Assembly (NCBI GenBank): GCA_016125385.1
Contig: WGLV01000027.1
Coordinates: 1 to 40,266, forward strand
DNA length: 40,266 nt
DNA from: a bacterium
GTDB lineage: Bacteria; Hinthialibacterota; Hinthialibacteria; Hinthialibacterales; Hinthialibacteraceae
Direction of reading: 5' to 3'
How positions within the stretch are numbered: the first letter of the stretch is position 1; the number at the start of each line of letters is the position of its first letter. Shown here piece after piece: positions 27,098 through 36,346 of this stretch. A model generated the notes under the pieces. The model saw only the letters and a program-made list of their open reading frames with translations. It was not told the origin of the DNA and searched no databases. The translations under genes were made by a program, and so were the position numbers.

Positions 27098-29098
27098 ATG
27101 GAACTTCCCATACTGAACGATCTTGCTGTGATACTCGGGTTGTCCGTCGTAATTCTTTACGCGGTCAGCCTGCTGCGCGTCCCCACTGTCGTTGGCTTCC
27201 TTCTGACCGGTATGGCGATCGGCCCTTATGGCTTCGGACTGATCTCTGCCGTGCATGAGGTTGAGATCATCGCCGAAATCGGCGTCATCCTTCTCCTGTT
27301 CACCATTGGCGTCGAGTTTTCGCTCGCTCGCATCGCGCGGATGAAAAAATCCGTCCTGTTGGGCGGTTCGCTTCAGGTCTCGGGCGTCTTGCTGACCATC
27401 ATGGTTTTGTATTGGCTGCTGGGCGCTCCGTTGAGTAAGGCGTTTTTCATCGGATGCCTGATCGCGTTGAGCAGCACGGCGGTGGTGTTGAAGATTCTTC
27501 AGGACAAAGCGCAGCTGGAGGCCCCGCATGGGCGGCTCGCGCTGGCAATACTCATTTTTCAGGATATCGCCGTCGTTCCGATGATGCTGGTCGCGCCTAT
27601 TCTCGGCGGACAGAGCGAAAGTCCGATTCTTGCCTTTGTCATGATGCTGATCAAAGGCGTGTTGATCGTCGCCGCCGCCTATGTCCTGGCGCGCCATGTC
27701 GTCCCGGCGTTGTTTTACCGCGTCACACGCGCCCGCAGCAGCGAACTGTTTCTCCTTTCCGTCGCCGCGTTGGCGCTGATCGTCGCCTGGGCGACCTCGT
27801 CGCTCGGGCTGTCGCTGGGGCTGGGCGCGTTTCTGGCGGGGCTCATCATCTCCGAATCCGAGTACAGTCATCAGGCGCTGGCGGGCGTCTTGCCGTTGCG
27901 CGATCTGTTTATGAGCTTCTTTTTCATCTCCATCGGCATGCTGTTGAATCTCGGCTATTTCTTTCAACATTTCCCCATCATCGTGATTCTGACGGTCTTC
28001 GTCATGTTCATCAAAGCCGGCGCCGCGTCATCCGCCTGCCTGTGTATCGGAACCCCGTTGCGCGCCGCCGTTCTGGCCGGCGCCGCGATAGGCCAGATCG
28101 GCGAGTTTTCATTCATCCTCGCTCAGGTCGGTCTGCGCTATGATCTGATCTCCGACTCGGCGTATCAGTTGTTTCTGGCGGTTTCGATCCTCTCGATGAT
28201 TGCGACGCCGTTCTTGATTCAGTGGGCGCCAACGCTGGCTGAACAGGCCATGCGTCTTCCCCTGCCTGGCCGTATGAAGCTGGGCGCCGCCGCTGAAGAG
28301 ACCGAACCCGTTGTACCTCACGAGCAAGATCATCTGGTGATCGTCGGCTTTGGTTTGGTGGGGCGCAATCTGGCCCGCGCCGCCCGCATGGCTGAAATCC
28401 CCTACGTTATCGTGGAAATGAACTCCCGCACCGTCCGCGATGAAAAAGCGAATGGGGAGCCGATCTTTTATGGAGACGCCGCCCACGCGGCGGTGCTGCA
28501 ACACGCTTCGGTCGAAAGCGCCCGCGCCTTGGCGGTGGTGATCGCCGACGCCGCCGCGACCGCGCGCATCGTCGAAACCGCCCGCCTGCTGAATCCCGGC
28601 TTGTACATCATCGCCCGGACCCGATTTGTCACGGAGGTCAATCCGCTTTACGCTTTGGGCGCCGATGAGGTCATCCCCGAAGAATATGAAACCTCCATCG
28701 AAATCTTTACCCGCGTTCTGATGAAATACCTGGCGTCCAAAGAGGCGATCGAACGGTTCGCGCATGATATCCGTTCGGGGGGGTATGGAATGTTTCGCTC
28801 CCCGTCGGTCCGTCAACGTGGACTGGGCGACTTGTCGCTCAGTCACGCCGATCTGGCCGTCAACGTCGTCCATGTACACGAAGGCGCGTATCTCGCCGGA
28901 AAAACCTTTGCGCAGATCGACATGCGAAACCGGTTTAGCCTCACGGCGGTGGCGGTGCGCCGCTTTGGAAAAATCCTGCCCAATCCGGAAGGGCATTGGG
29001 TCATTTTCGAACGCGACGATCTGATTCTTCTCGGCCCATCGGCTAAAATCGCAACATTGATCGATTATCTTCATTCCAGCGCGGGAGAATCGAGTTAA
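27098..29098 (+). CDS. KefB-type cation:proton antiporter (CPA2) with TrkA-N and TrkA-C
   Basis: The first ~380 of 666 residues are a CPA2 exchanger of about 12 helices, with GVEFSLARI, ALSSTAVVLKILQD, LAILIFQDIAVVPMM and the GQIGEFSFILAQVGL region typical of Kef and related K+/H+ systems. Residues ~410-530 are an RCK-N/TrkA-N domain opening VIVGFGLVGRNLARAA, which binds NAD(H) or nucleotides and gates the channel. Residues ~580-660 are a TrkA-C domain (AYLAGKTFAQIDMRNRFSL, ending DDLILLGPSAKI). It probably exports K+ or Na+ in exchange for protons under stress. No KefF/KefG partner gene is adjacent. Confidence 0.9.
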   Translation: MELPILNDLAVILGLSVVILYAVSLLRVPTVVGFLLTGMAIGPYGFGLISAVHEVEIIAEIGVILLLFTIGVEFSLARIARMKKSVLLGGSLQVSGVLLTIMVLYWLLGAPLSKAFFIGCLIALSSTAVVLKILQDKAQLEAPHGRLALAILIFQDIAVVPMMLVAPILGGQSESPILAFVMMLIKGVLIVAAAYVLARHVVPALFYRVTRARSSELFLLSVAALALIVAWATSSLGLSLGLGAFLAGLIISESEYSHQALAGVLPLRDLFMSFFFISIGMLLNLGYFFQHFPIIVILTVFVMFIKAGAASSACLCIGTPLRAAVLAGAAIGQIGEFSFILAQVGLRYDLISDSAYQLFLAVSILSMIATPFLIQWAPTLAEQAMRLPLPGRMKLGAAAEETEPVVPHEQDHLVIVGFGLVGRNLARAARMAEIPYVIVEMNSRTVRDEKANGEPIFYGDAAHAAVLQHASVESARALAVVIADAAATARIVETARLLNPGLYIIARTRFVTEVNPLYALGADEVIPEEYETSIEIFTRVLMKYLASKEAIERFAHDIRSGGYGMFRSPSVRQRGLGDLSLSHADLAVNVVHVHEGAYLAGKTFAQIDMRNRFSLTAVAVRRFGKILPNPEGHWVIFERDDLILLGPSAKIATLIDYLHSSAGESS

Positions 29099-29234
29099 TC
29101 GTATCCCGCTCCGCCGTTTGTCATCAAACCACGATTTCGGTACGATGATGGAATGAAATCCGTGTCATTTACGACGGATGGTTAAAAGTCAACAAATAGA
29201 TTCTGGTCAGCCGGAAGATGGAGTGAAGATTGGA

Positions 29235-31010
29235 ATGATGAAACGTACGCTTTCTCTCGTATTGGCTTGGACCGCTCTCTCCACGTTGGGCGCCAGCGCC
29301 CAGATGAACGCCGATCTCAGTCGACTGTTTCACTGGGACGTCACCCTCTCGAAAGCCGAAGCGGCGCGGGGAGAATCCGCCTTCGTGATCGCGCGTTTCA
29401 AACCGGCGGAGGGTCATTACATCTACCGCGAAATGACCGAGCTCTCCATTGAAGACAACCCTGCCATCCAACCGCTGGAGATGCAGTATCCCGAGCCGCA
29501 CGTCAAGATGGACCCGTTCGAGAACATCGAAAAGCAGGTCTACAACGAAGAAACTGAATTCCGGATTCCCTTCCTCGTCAAATCGGACGCGCCGCTGGGT
29601 GAATTAACCATCGACGTATCGCTCGCCTATCAGGGGTGTTCGCCCAAAGTCTGCTATTTCCCCCAACAGAATACGATTCCCCTCACAATGACTGTGACTC
29701 AATCGGCGGGCGCTTTACCTGACCTGGCCGCGCCATTAAAGGCCGCCTCCGCCGCGCCGGATACGGCGTCTTCAAACTCAGCCGCGCCGCCTTGGATGTC
29801 CGGCGGCCTGATCTGGGGGCTGCTGTTCGTTTTCGTTTCGGGAATACTGACCTGCGCCACGCCGTGCGTATTTCCCCTGATCCCGATTACCATCACCATC
29901 TTCGGCGCTCGTGAAGCCAAAACCCATCTTCAGGCGTTTACTCTGGCTTTAACCTATGTTTTCGGCATCGTGCTGATGTATTCCACCTTGGGCTTCATCG
30001 CCGCCAGCACGGGCGCGCTGTTTGGTCAGGTGATGAGCAATCCATGGGTTATCGGTTTCATCGCCGCCGTTTTTATTGCAATGGGCGTTTCCATGATGGG
30101 CGCTTTTGAATTGCAGTTGCCATCGTCTATCTCGGCCCGGCTGACCGCTTTCGGAGGCAAGGGATACGCGGGCGCGTTTTTCATGGGGTTGATCGCGGGC
30201 GTCATCGCCGCTCCATGCACCGGACCCGTATTGGCCGCGTTGCTGGCGTATGTCGCCCAGTCGGGCGATCCCGGTTTCGGTTTCGTGCTGCTCTTCGTAT
30301 ATGCGATGGGCCTTGGCGCGCCGTTTCTCTTTCTTGGAACCTATTCTGGTCTGATTTCCCGTCTCCCCCGTTCCGGTGCGTGGATGGAATCCGTCAAAAG
30401 CATCTTTGGAATCGTGCTGTTCACCGCCGCGCTCTATTATCTCAAAGATGTCATCCCGGCTCTGAAAGCGATCCTCTCCAACTCGATTCAGGCGTTCGCC
30501 GCTGCGGGAATTCTATTGATCGTCGGCCTGCTGATTGGCGCCGTGCATCTTTCCTTCCATGCGAAGGCGCCCATCCAGCGCGCGCGCAAAGCGGTGGGCG
30601 TTCTTCTCTGTGTCTATGCCTTGTACATGGGGCTGGGTGGATTGACTGTGGTGCAGGCCAGCGACGTGAAGTGGATTCACGATCTGGATGAGGGCCTCGC
30701 CCTGGCGAAGAGTGAAAACAAACCGGTCTTGATCGATTTCTTCGCGGATTGGTGTACCGTCTGCAAAGAGATCGAAGCCCGTACCTTTTCCAATCCCGAG
30801 GTCTCCAGCAAATTGGCCGGTTTCGTCACGATTAAGATCGATCTCACCGCGGCCAATAAGGAAAACGTGAAGATCCAGTCGGATTACAGCATCACCGGCT
30901 TGCCCTGGATTGCATTTTACAATTCAAAAGGCGAGCGCCTTGATGGAAAAACCATCACCGGGTTCATCGGCCCCGATGAGTTTCTGAAACACATACAAGA
31001 TATTCAATAG
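29235..31010 (+). CDS. dsbD: Thiol:disulfide interchange protein DsbD
   Basis: DsbD carries electrons from cytoplasmic thioredoxin across the membrane to periplasmic partners. The signal peptide is followed by an N-terminal domain with a Cys pair (Cys135 and Cys140 in AYQGCSPKVCYFP). A membrane core has CATPCVFPLIPIT (Cys207, Cys211) and IAAPCTGPV (Cys328), and the C-terminal thioredoxin domain has ADWCTVCKEIE (Cys507, Cys510). All three redox modules are thus intact. The frame is open 19 codons upstream, but the signal peptide (MMKRTLSLVLAWTAL) sets the start at one of two adjacent ATGs; I chose the first. Length about 591 is normal. It is monocistronic, facing queF. Confidence 0.94.
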   Translation: MMKRTLSLVLAWTALSTLGASAQMNADLSRLFHWDVTLSKAEAARGESAFVIARFKPAEGHYIYREMTELSIEDNPAIQPLEMQYPEPHVKMDPFENIEKQVYNEETEFRIPFLVKSDAPLGELTIDVSLAYQGCSPKVCYFPQQNTIPLTMTVTQSAGALPDLAAPLKAASAAPDTASSNSAAPPWMSGGLIWGLLFVFVSGILTCATPCVFPLIPITITIFGAREAKTHLQAFTLALTYVFGIVLMYSTLGFIAASTGALFGQVMSNPWVIGFIAAVFIAMGVSMMGAFELQLPSSISARLTAFGGKGYAGAFFMGLIAGVIAAPCTGPVLAALLAYVAQSGDPGFGFVLLFVYAMGLGAPFLFLGTYSGLISRLPRSGAWMESVKSIFGIVLFTAALYYLKDVIPALKAILSNSIQAFAAAGILLIVGLLIGAVHLSFHAKAPIQRARKAVGVLLCVYALYMGLGGLTVVQASDVKWIHDLDEGLALAKSENKPVLIDFFADWCTVCKEIEARTFSNPEVSSKLAGFVTIKIDLTAANKENVKIQSDYSITGLPWIAFYNSKGERLDGKTITGFIGPDEFLKHIQDIQ

Positions 31011-31163
31011 AGGGCAATCGGGTTTGCTTATGCCAAGTGAATCTTGCCAATCCTGTCCAGTCAGAAATAAGACGATAAGAATTCAATCAATCTCAATCGC
31101 TTCAGCAACAAACACAAGCGGTAAATTCGCGCAACCTGAATACTCGCCCCTGCCGCTGGCTGC

Positions 31164-31508
31164 TCAGGCGCTGGCAGTATGTTCCGCGGTTACCGATGTG
31201 GTGATCCCCCCGCGTGCGCTGAATTCCCCGGTCACTTTCATCCAGGCCGGATGGCACGACTCCACCAGATCGTCGAGAATCCGGTTGGTCGCCATCTCAT
31301 AAAAGATGCCTTCATTACGGAAACCCAGCAGATAATATTTCAGCGATTTTAATTCAAGGCATTTCTCTGAGGGAATATACTCGATCCGGATCACGCCGAA
31401 ATCAGGCAGCCCCGTCTTGGGGCACACCGAGGTGAATTCTGGACAATTGATACGAATCACGTATTGCCGGCCGGGATACTGATTGTCGAATGTTTCAATC
31501 TTGCTCAT
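31164..31508 (-). CDS. queF: NADPH-dependent 7-cyano-7-deazaguanine reductase
   Basis: QueF reduces preQ0 to preQ1 in queuosine synthesis. The short, single-domain form is seen: FTSVCPKTGLPDFG with the nucleophilic Cys29 and Asp36, the family's E-x2-SLKYYLLGFRNEG motif, and HPAWMKVTGEFSARGGI at the end. At 114 residues it is somewhat shorter than the 120-165 of most relatives, ending soon after the last conserved block. No queC, queD, queE or tgt gene lies nearby, and there is no preQ1 riboswitch that I can see in the gap upstream. AGAAGGA precedes the ATG. The gene converges with dsbD. Confidence 0.9.
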   Translation of the reverse strand: MSKIETFDNQYPGRQYVIRINCPEFTSVCPKTGLPDFGVIRIEYIPSEKCLELKSLKYYLLGFRNEGIFYEMATNRILDDLVESCHPAWMKVTGEFSARGGITTSVTAEHTASA

Positions 31509-31598
31509 GAATCCTTCTCATCGTAAGGTGGATGCCTGGCGAATCGCCAGCCCGATTATTGTAGCCCGTTGCTCTCAAACGGAAGGAGGCCCGAGCCG

Positions 31599-32177
31599 AT
31601 GCTGGACCGTCTTGCGCGTCTGGTCGAACCCGTCGCGTTTCTGCTGATTGCTCTATTCTGCTTCGGCGCCTGGGCTACCCAGCCTCATCGCATGTTTTCA
31701 TTGCGTGAATCCGCCGCCAGCCCTGATGCGGAATCTTCCATACTTCTTTCAACGCTCCGGAAGCGTCAGGTGGAATTGCCTGAGCGCTGGCGGGAGCATT
31801 TCCGCTCGGAAACCTGCCTGACATGGAGCCTGACGCCTTCCGAGCCGATGTCGTTCGATCTGAACGACATGTTGAAAGAGTCCGGCCTGGTTCCGGGTGA
31901 TTCCACCGGACTCTTTTTTTATGTATTGGCGCTCAACCAGACGCATGTCGAATATCAGATCGTCGCGTTGAATGCGTCAGGCCGCGTGCAGGCTTTTAAA
32001 ACGAGCTCTCTGATTCCGCCCGGCGGCGCCATCTGGCGAGACGATATTCCTGAATTGCCGGTACGTGACGGCGCCGTTGTGCGGTTGTCGTTGACGCCAT
32101 CCGCCAGAGAATCCAACATCGCCGACGTTGTCTTTTTTGACGCGCCCGGACTTCGCCTCTGGACGTCCACGCCATGA
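31599..32177 (+). CDS. Single-pass membrane protein of unknown function
   Basis: The 192-residue product has one N-terminal hydrophobic helix (FLLIALFCFGAWA, around residues 12-27) and then an extracytoplasmic domain of mixed beta character, rich in Leu, Ser and Pro, without cysteine pairs or recognisable motifs. The start ATG is chosen because GGAAGGAGG lies 9 bases ahead; the frame is open 10 codons upstream from a TTG. It shares ATGA with the following membrane gene, so the two are co-translated and probably act together. The domain could be a glycan or lipid-binding accessory part, but this is a guess. Confidence 0.6.
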   Translation: MLDRLARLVEPVAFLLIALFCFGAWATQPHRMFSLRESAASPDAESSILLSTLRKRQVELPERWREHFRSETCLTWSLTPSEPMSFDLNDMLKESGLVPGDSTGLFFYVLALNQTHVEYQIVALNASGRVQAFKTSSLIPPGGAIWRDDIPELPVRDGAVVRLSLTPSARESNIADVVFFDAPGLRLWTSTP

Positions 32178-33304
32178 AACGCAACGACTGGCTCGCGGTG
32201 TTGGGAGTTATGCTCTTCGCCGGATTGGCGCTGGGATTCCGATATCAGACGATCGATCACGCAACCACCGCCGAGTGGGGCTATGTTAACGCCGGTGCGG
32301 TGAATCCATATTACGGTGTTCCGCGTCCGTATGGATATCGCGTCTTGATGGCGGTTCTGCTCAATCTGGCGGGCGTGATTCCCAAACCCGGCGAACCGCT
32401 GGTCCCGCTGACCGCCGCCGTTCTTCTGATCGGGGTGTTTTACGGCTTTTTACGCGCTCTCCGGTTTCCCATCCAGCTGGCCGCGCTTGGCGCCATTCTG
32501 TTGACCGGCTGTAACGGCATGCTCGATCTGCTCAAGGATTTCGCCATCAACAACACCGATACGAGTTCGCATATCCTGGTGCTCGCGTCGCTCTGGGCGA
32601 TGGCGGCGCGGAATGACGCCCTGGTTTCCGCCATGACGTTGCTCGGCGTCTTCAATCGCGAATGGGCGCTGGTATTGTTGCCCGTTTGGTATCTGCATCG
32701 GGTTGGATTCAAACTCAACTCCGCATTCGCTTTTCGCTTCGCTCGCGTATCCATCCCGTCCATTCTGGTTTATCTGATGGTGCGGTACATCTATTTCCCC
32801 AATACCGCCTTGGGCGTGATGAGCGCTGAGCTGCATTCCATGTTGCCGCCGGATGAATCGGTCACATTGGCGTATTACTGGTTCGAACTGGGGCGCGCCA
32901 GTTGGAGCGTATTCTTCCATCGCGTCGCGTCCATGCGGTTTTACGAGTTTTCCACCATGGGACTCGTACCGTTCGCATTGGCTGGATGGCGTTATGCGCC
33001 GTATGAATGGCGCCGTGTCTTTGCGTTCTACGCGTTTCTCTGTGTCGCCCAGTTGTATATCACGACCGACGTCTGGCGTCTGGCGTTTTATCTATTCCCA
33101 GTCACGATCGCGCTATTGATATACTGGCTTCAATCGATCGAACAACGTGCGGGCCTGCGCATGGCGATCATCGTGGGAGTTATCTCCATCGTATTATTCC
33201 TGCCGCTTCAACAATCTTACCTGTCCCTGTTTGTTGGCGTGCTTGTTGTAAGCGGCGTGGAAATGAAAATCAAAATTCACCATACCCGACTCAACTCAAA
33301 TTAA
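32174..33304 (+). CDS. Polytopic membrane protein, GT-C glycosyltransferase-like
   Basis: The 376 residues hold about nine hydrophobic helices. The first loop after helix 1 is large and acid-poor (RYQTIDHATTAEWGYVN, then NPYYGVPRPYGYRVLM), and later segments include FNREWALVLLPVWYLHR. The overall shape, with a long first periplasmic loop and many helices, resembles GT-C enzymes that use polyprenyl-phosphate sugars, but no family signature is certain. It overlaps the preceding gene by four bases (ATGA), so the pair forms a unit. Glycan transfer on the outer face of the inner membrane is inferred only. Confidence 0.55.
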   Translation: MKRNDWLAVLGVMLFAGLALGFRYQTIDHATTAEWGYVNAGAVNPYYGVPRPYGYRVLMAVLLNLAGVIPKPGEPLVPLTAAVLLIGVFYGFLRALRFPIQLAALGAILLTGCNGMLDLLKDFAINNTDTSSHILVLASLWAMAARNDALVSAMTLLGVFNREWALVLLPVWYLHRVGFKLNSAFAFRFARVSIPSILVYLMVRYIYFPNTALGVMSAELHSMLPPDESVTLAYYWFELGRASWSVFFHRVASMRFYEFSTMGLVPFALAGWRYAPYEWRRVFAFYAFLCVAQLYITTDVWRLAFYLFPVTIALLIYWLQSIEQRAGLRMAIIVGVISIVLFLPLQQSYLSLFVGVLVVSGVEMKIKIHHTRLNSN

Positions 33305-33324
33305 AATTCGCATTTCATTCTATG

Positions 33325-33405
33325 CGTGTTTTCGTGATTCAAACCGCTTCGGCGCCGCTTATCCAAATCCTGAATGTCCTTTTCATCCTGTCCATCCAGA
33401 TTCAG
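33325..33405 (+). repeat. Dispersed intergenic repeat, copy B
   Basis: This is the shorter copy of the element at 26131-26247: an identical CGTGTTTTCGTGATTCAA (33325-33342), then a 39-base block (33367-33405) starting ATCCTGAAT and ending GATTCAG. It starts about 20 bases after the stop of the membrane gene. The blocks are 24 bases apart, against 60 in copy A. Confidence 0.6.
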
Positions 33406-33501
33406 ACGAAAAAAACTCAAACCATCTCAATCTGACGACCGGTCCGCCCAATGATCGCGCTCGAACCGCTCAACCCAAATATACGTCCCACCCGCTGATT
33501 G

Positions 33502-33723
33502 TCAGTAGGATTTCATGCCGGTGATGAACAGCATGTATTCCATGGTTTGTTTGATGTCTTCTTCTTCGAGGGTGGGATTATCCTGCAGTATGGTGGCGAT
33601 TGGCGTGCCTGATGTGACCAGGTCGAACACGGTGGCGACCGGAACGCCTGTCTGGCGAATCATGGGTTTCCCCTTGTTGACGCGCGGGTCCATGCGAATG
33701 CGGTCGAATCGTTTCAGGTTCAT
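33502..33723 (-). CDS. DUF433 (antitoxin-like) protein
   Basis: The 73 residues match the DUF433 pattern: RIRMDPRVNKGKPMIRQTGVPVATVFDLVTSG, then ILQDNPTLEEEDIKQTMEYM, with the KPMIR and GVPV elements of this family (winged-helix, DNA-binding, often the antitoxin half of a toxin pair with DUF5615/PIN-like partner). Here no partner gene lies on either side: the next gene on the minus strand is over 2 kb away and the plus neighbour is a helicase. It may be a solitary relic or a stand-alone regulator. Its Shine-Dalgarno is weak. Confidence 0.75.
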   Translation of the reverse strand: MNLKRFDRIRMDPRVNKGKPMIRQTGVPVATVFDLVTSGTPIATILQDNPTLEEEDIKQTMEYMLFITGMKSY

Positions 33724-33828
33724 AAGATTTCGCCGGATTCATCCTTCAGCATTTCAATTCATCCACGCGTTCCATTATAATACGCCCGATCGCGAATCGA
33801 AACGGAATTCGGCCGCGAAACCCCCAGG

Positions 33829-36069
33829 ATGAAAGCGGTGAAATTGACTTCGACTGCGCCCTTCGCTGACAGAATCCGTCAGGAACTCAATCCGCCCCAG
33901 GCTGAAGCCGCGCTCTATACCGGCGGTCCTTTGCTGGTTCTGGCTGGCGCCGGTAGCGGCAAGACGCGCGTCATCACGTACCGTATCGCCTACCTGATTC
34001 ATGACTGCGGCCTCTCGCCCTGGAACGTCCTCGCCGTCACGTTTACCAACAAGGCGGCTGGAGAGATGAAAGATCGCGTCGCCGGACTGGTGGGCGGCTC
34101 GCCGCGCGGCCTCTGGATTGGCACCTTTCACTCCATCTGTTCGCGCATCCTGCGTACAGATGGAAAAGCGATTGGACTCGATCCTCATTTCACCATCTAT
34201 GATCGTTCCGACCAACTCTCCACCGTCAAACGCGTGATGAAAGATTGTGGAATCGCGTCGCAGGAGGCGAAACCCAATTCAATTCTGAACGCGATATCTC
34301 GCGCCAAGAGCCGGTTCGAATGGCCCGATCTCTTCGCCGCCAACGCCAAAAACTATTTTGAAGATCTCGTCTCCCGAGTTTACCGCCGTTACCAAGATAC
34401 CCTGCGCGTCAACAAAGCGCTCGATTTCGATGATTTGTTAATGGAAAGCGTTCGTCTGCTCAAAGAAAACGAAGAAATCCGCCGGGGATATCAGAAGCGC
34501 TTTCAACACGTCCTTGTCGATGAATATCAGGATACCAATCAGCCGCAATATCTGCTGTTGCGTGAACTGCGCCGTGATTGCCCTCATATTTGCGTCGTTG
34601 GAGATGACGATCAGTCCATCTATAAGTGGCGCGGCGCCGACCTTCGCAATATTCTGGAGTTTCAGGATCAATACCCCAATGCGAAAATCGTCCGGCTGGA
34701 ACAGAATTATCGCTCCAGCAAGGTCATTATCTCCGCCGCCACCGAAATGATCGGCGCCAACAAAGGCCGCCTCGGTAAAACTCTCTGGACGGCCAAAGAA
34801 GACGGGGATCCTATTGGCGTGATTCGCCTGCCCGATGATTCCGCCGAAGCTTATTGGGTGTGTGATGAAATTCAGCGGCTTCATTCTCAGAAAAATCTGG
34901 CGTTTCGCGACTTCGCCGTCTTTTACCGCACCAACGCCCAGTCGCGCCAGTTTGAAGAAGAATGTATTCGGCGCGGCGTCCCTTACAACATCGTTTCCGG
35001 CCTCGCCTTTTATGAGCGCATGGAAATCAAGGATGCGCTTGCGTACGCCCGGTTGCTGGTCAATCCGTCTGACCGCGTTTCATTCGAGCGCGTCGTTAAC
35101 GTGCCGAAGCGCAAGCTCGGCGCGGTTACGGTGTCAAAACTGATCGATTACGCCGACCGATCGAAAAAGAACATCTTGCGCGCCGCCTGGGATACCGCAT
35201 CCGACCGCGGTTCAGGTCTTTCAGCGGCTGCGGCCGCCGCGTTCCATCAGTTCGCCGATGTCTTCCGTTACTGCCATTCTCGCGCCGCTGAACTGACGCT
35301 CGCCGAGTTGTTTAACGAATTGCTCAATCGTTCCGGCTATCGAGCGTATTGGGAGGCCGAATCCGATCCTCAATCCGATGCGCGCCTCGAAAACATCGAC
35401 GAACTCATCAACGCCGCGTCTCAATTCGAAGCCGATATTCGGCGAAACGAAGGCTCCCAGCCTATCGACTCCATCATGATGCTCGAAGGCTTCCTTGAAA
35501 ACGCGACGCTGGTCTCCGATCAGGACTCCGTGAATGAAAATGAAGATAAAGTTTCATTCATGACCATCCACGCCGCCAAGGGGCTTGAGTTCCCCTGCGT
35601 CTTCATGGTGGGGATGGAAGAGCAGCTTTTCCCCCATCAACGTTCGCTTGACGAACCTAACGATTTGGAGGAAGAACGCCGCCTCTGCTACGTCGGCGTC
35701 ACGCGCGCCAAGGTGAAACTCTACCTTTCGCACGTCGAATCGCGCCGCCAGCACGGGCGTTTCGAGTGGGCGCAACCCAGCCGCTTTATCGAAGAGATTC
35801 CTTCGCGCTATCGTGAGGAGTTATCTTGGCGCGGCGCCGATCATCTCAAACATCCCTATCCAACCGATAATTTCACTATCCACGATGAATTGATCGTCCA
35901 GGAGGATGCATCGTTTCAATCGGGCGACATGGTCAACCATCGATCGTTCGGCTTCGGTGTTGTGCTGGGCGTCGAGGGTGAAGGCGGCAAGGCGCGCATC
36001 ACGGTTGATTTTCAGAACGTGGGCCAGAAAATCCTGATTCAGGAATACGCCCGCCTGCAAAAGGTCTAG
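33829..36069 (+). CDS. pcrA: UvrD/PcrA-type superfamily 1 DNA helicase
   Basis: The 746-residue protein unwinds DNA 3'-5' in nucleotide-excision and mismatch repair and in removal of stalled complexes. The SF1A motifs are complete: Q motif at LNPPQAEAA, Walker A GAGSGKT (Lys45), Ia TFTNKAAGEM, II LVDEYQDTN (Asp231, Glu232), III GDDDQSIYKWRGA, IV RLEQNYRSS, V TIHAAKGLEF and VI VGVTRAK. The C-terminus (MVNHRSFGFGVVLGVEGEG) forms the Tudor-like domain of PcrA that contacts RNA polymerase, so PcrA is a better name than Rep. An NurA nuclease gene follows after a 277-base structured gap. Confidence 0.94.
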   Translation: MKAVKLTSTAPFADRIRQELNPPQAEAALYTGGPLLVLAGAGSGKTRVITYRIAYLIHDCGLSPWNVLAVTFTNKAAGEMKDRVAGLVGGSPRGLWIGTFHSICSRILRTDGKAIGLDPHFTIYDRSDQLSTVKRVMKDCGIASQEAKPNSILNAISRAKSRFEWPDLFAANAKNYFEDLVSRVYRRYQDTLRVNKALDFDDLLMESVRLLKENEEIRRGYQKRFQHVLVDEYQDTNQPQYLLLRELRRDCPHICVVGDDDQSIYKWRGADLRNILEFQDQYPNAKIVRLEQNYRSSKVIISAATEMIGANKGRLGKTLWTAKEDGDPIGVIRLPDDSAEAYWVCDEIQRLHSQKNLAFRDFAVFYRTNAQSRQFEEECIRRGVPYNIVSGLAFYERMEIKDALAYARLLVNPSDRVSFERVVNVPKRKLGAVTVSKLIDYADRSKKNILRAAWDTASDRGSGLSAAAAAAFHQFADVFRYCHSRAAELTLAELFNELLNRSGYRAYWEAESDPQSDARLENIDELINAASQFEADIRRNEGSQPIDSIMMLEGFLENATLVSDQDSVNENEDKVSFMTIHAAKGLEFPCVFMVGMEEQLFPHQRSLDEPNDLEEERRLCYVGVTRAKVKLYLSHVESRRQHGRFEWAQPSRFIEEIPSRYREELSWRGADHLKHPYPTDNFTIHDELIVQEDASFQSGDMVNHRSFGFGVVLGVEGEGGKARITVDFQNVGQKILIQEYARLQKV

Positions 36070-36110
36070 CGCCGGTTGTTCGAAGGGGCGGGTTCCTGAT
36101 CCTGTTCAGA

Positions 36111-36230
36111 TCGAGTACGCGGTTAACTCGAGTGTTTTGAGAACAAATCGCTTTGGAGAACGCCCGCCGGGTTAAACTTTTACATGTGAATGAGACTTTG
36201 AGCGGAGCGTCTCTTGAGCGTGAAAAGTTT
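36111..36230 (+). ncRNA. Structured intergenic segment between uvrD/pcrA and nurA
   Basis: TCGAGT (36111-36116) pairs with ACTCGA (36126-36131) around a 9-base loop. Further on, AAACTTTT (36174-36181) pairs with AAAAGTTT (36223-36230), enclosing GAGAC (36192-36196) paired with GTCTC (36209-36213). The first ~65 bases look like a degenerate, collinear version of the fold at the right end of the window: ACGCG, TAACTCG, TTTG, GAGAACA, a GG-GAA and TTAAA occur in the same order. No U-run follows either hairpin, so neither is a terminator. Strand of transcription is assumed to be plus, like the flanking genes. Confidence 0.4.
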
Positions 36231-36346
36231 TATCCAGGGGTGTCTGATATAAAAAAAGTGTAAATAGAGTTCGATGGTGTTTGTGGGGCGTAAGGTTGTG
36301 GTAAAAGCGCTGGAATTCAGCGATAGAAAAAACGAGTTCATATCCC

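Noticed and set aside
27062-29074. Two long minus-strand frames (302 and 321 codons)
   Set aside because: Both lie opposite the KefB-type antiporter, are rich in Asp, Gln and Arg as expected for its reverse complement, and have no domain resemblance.
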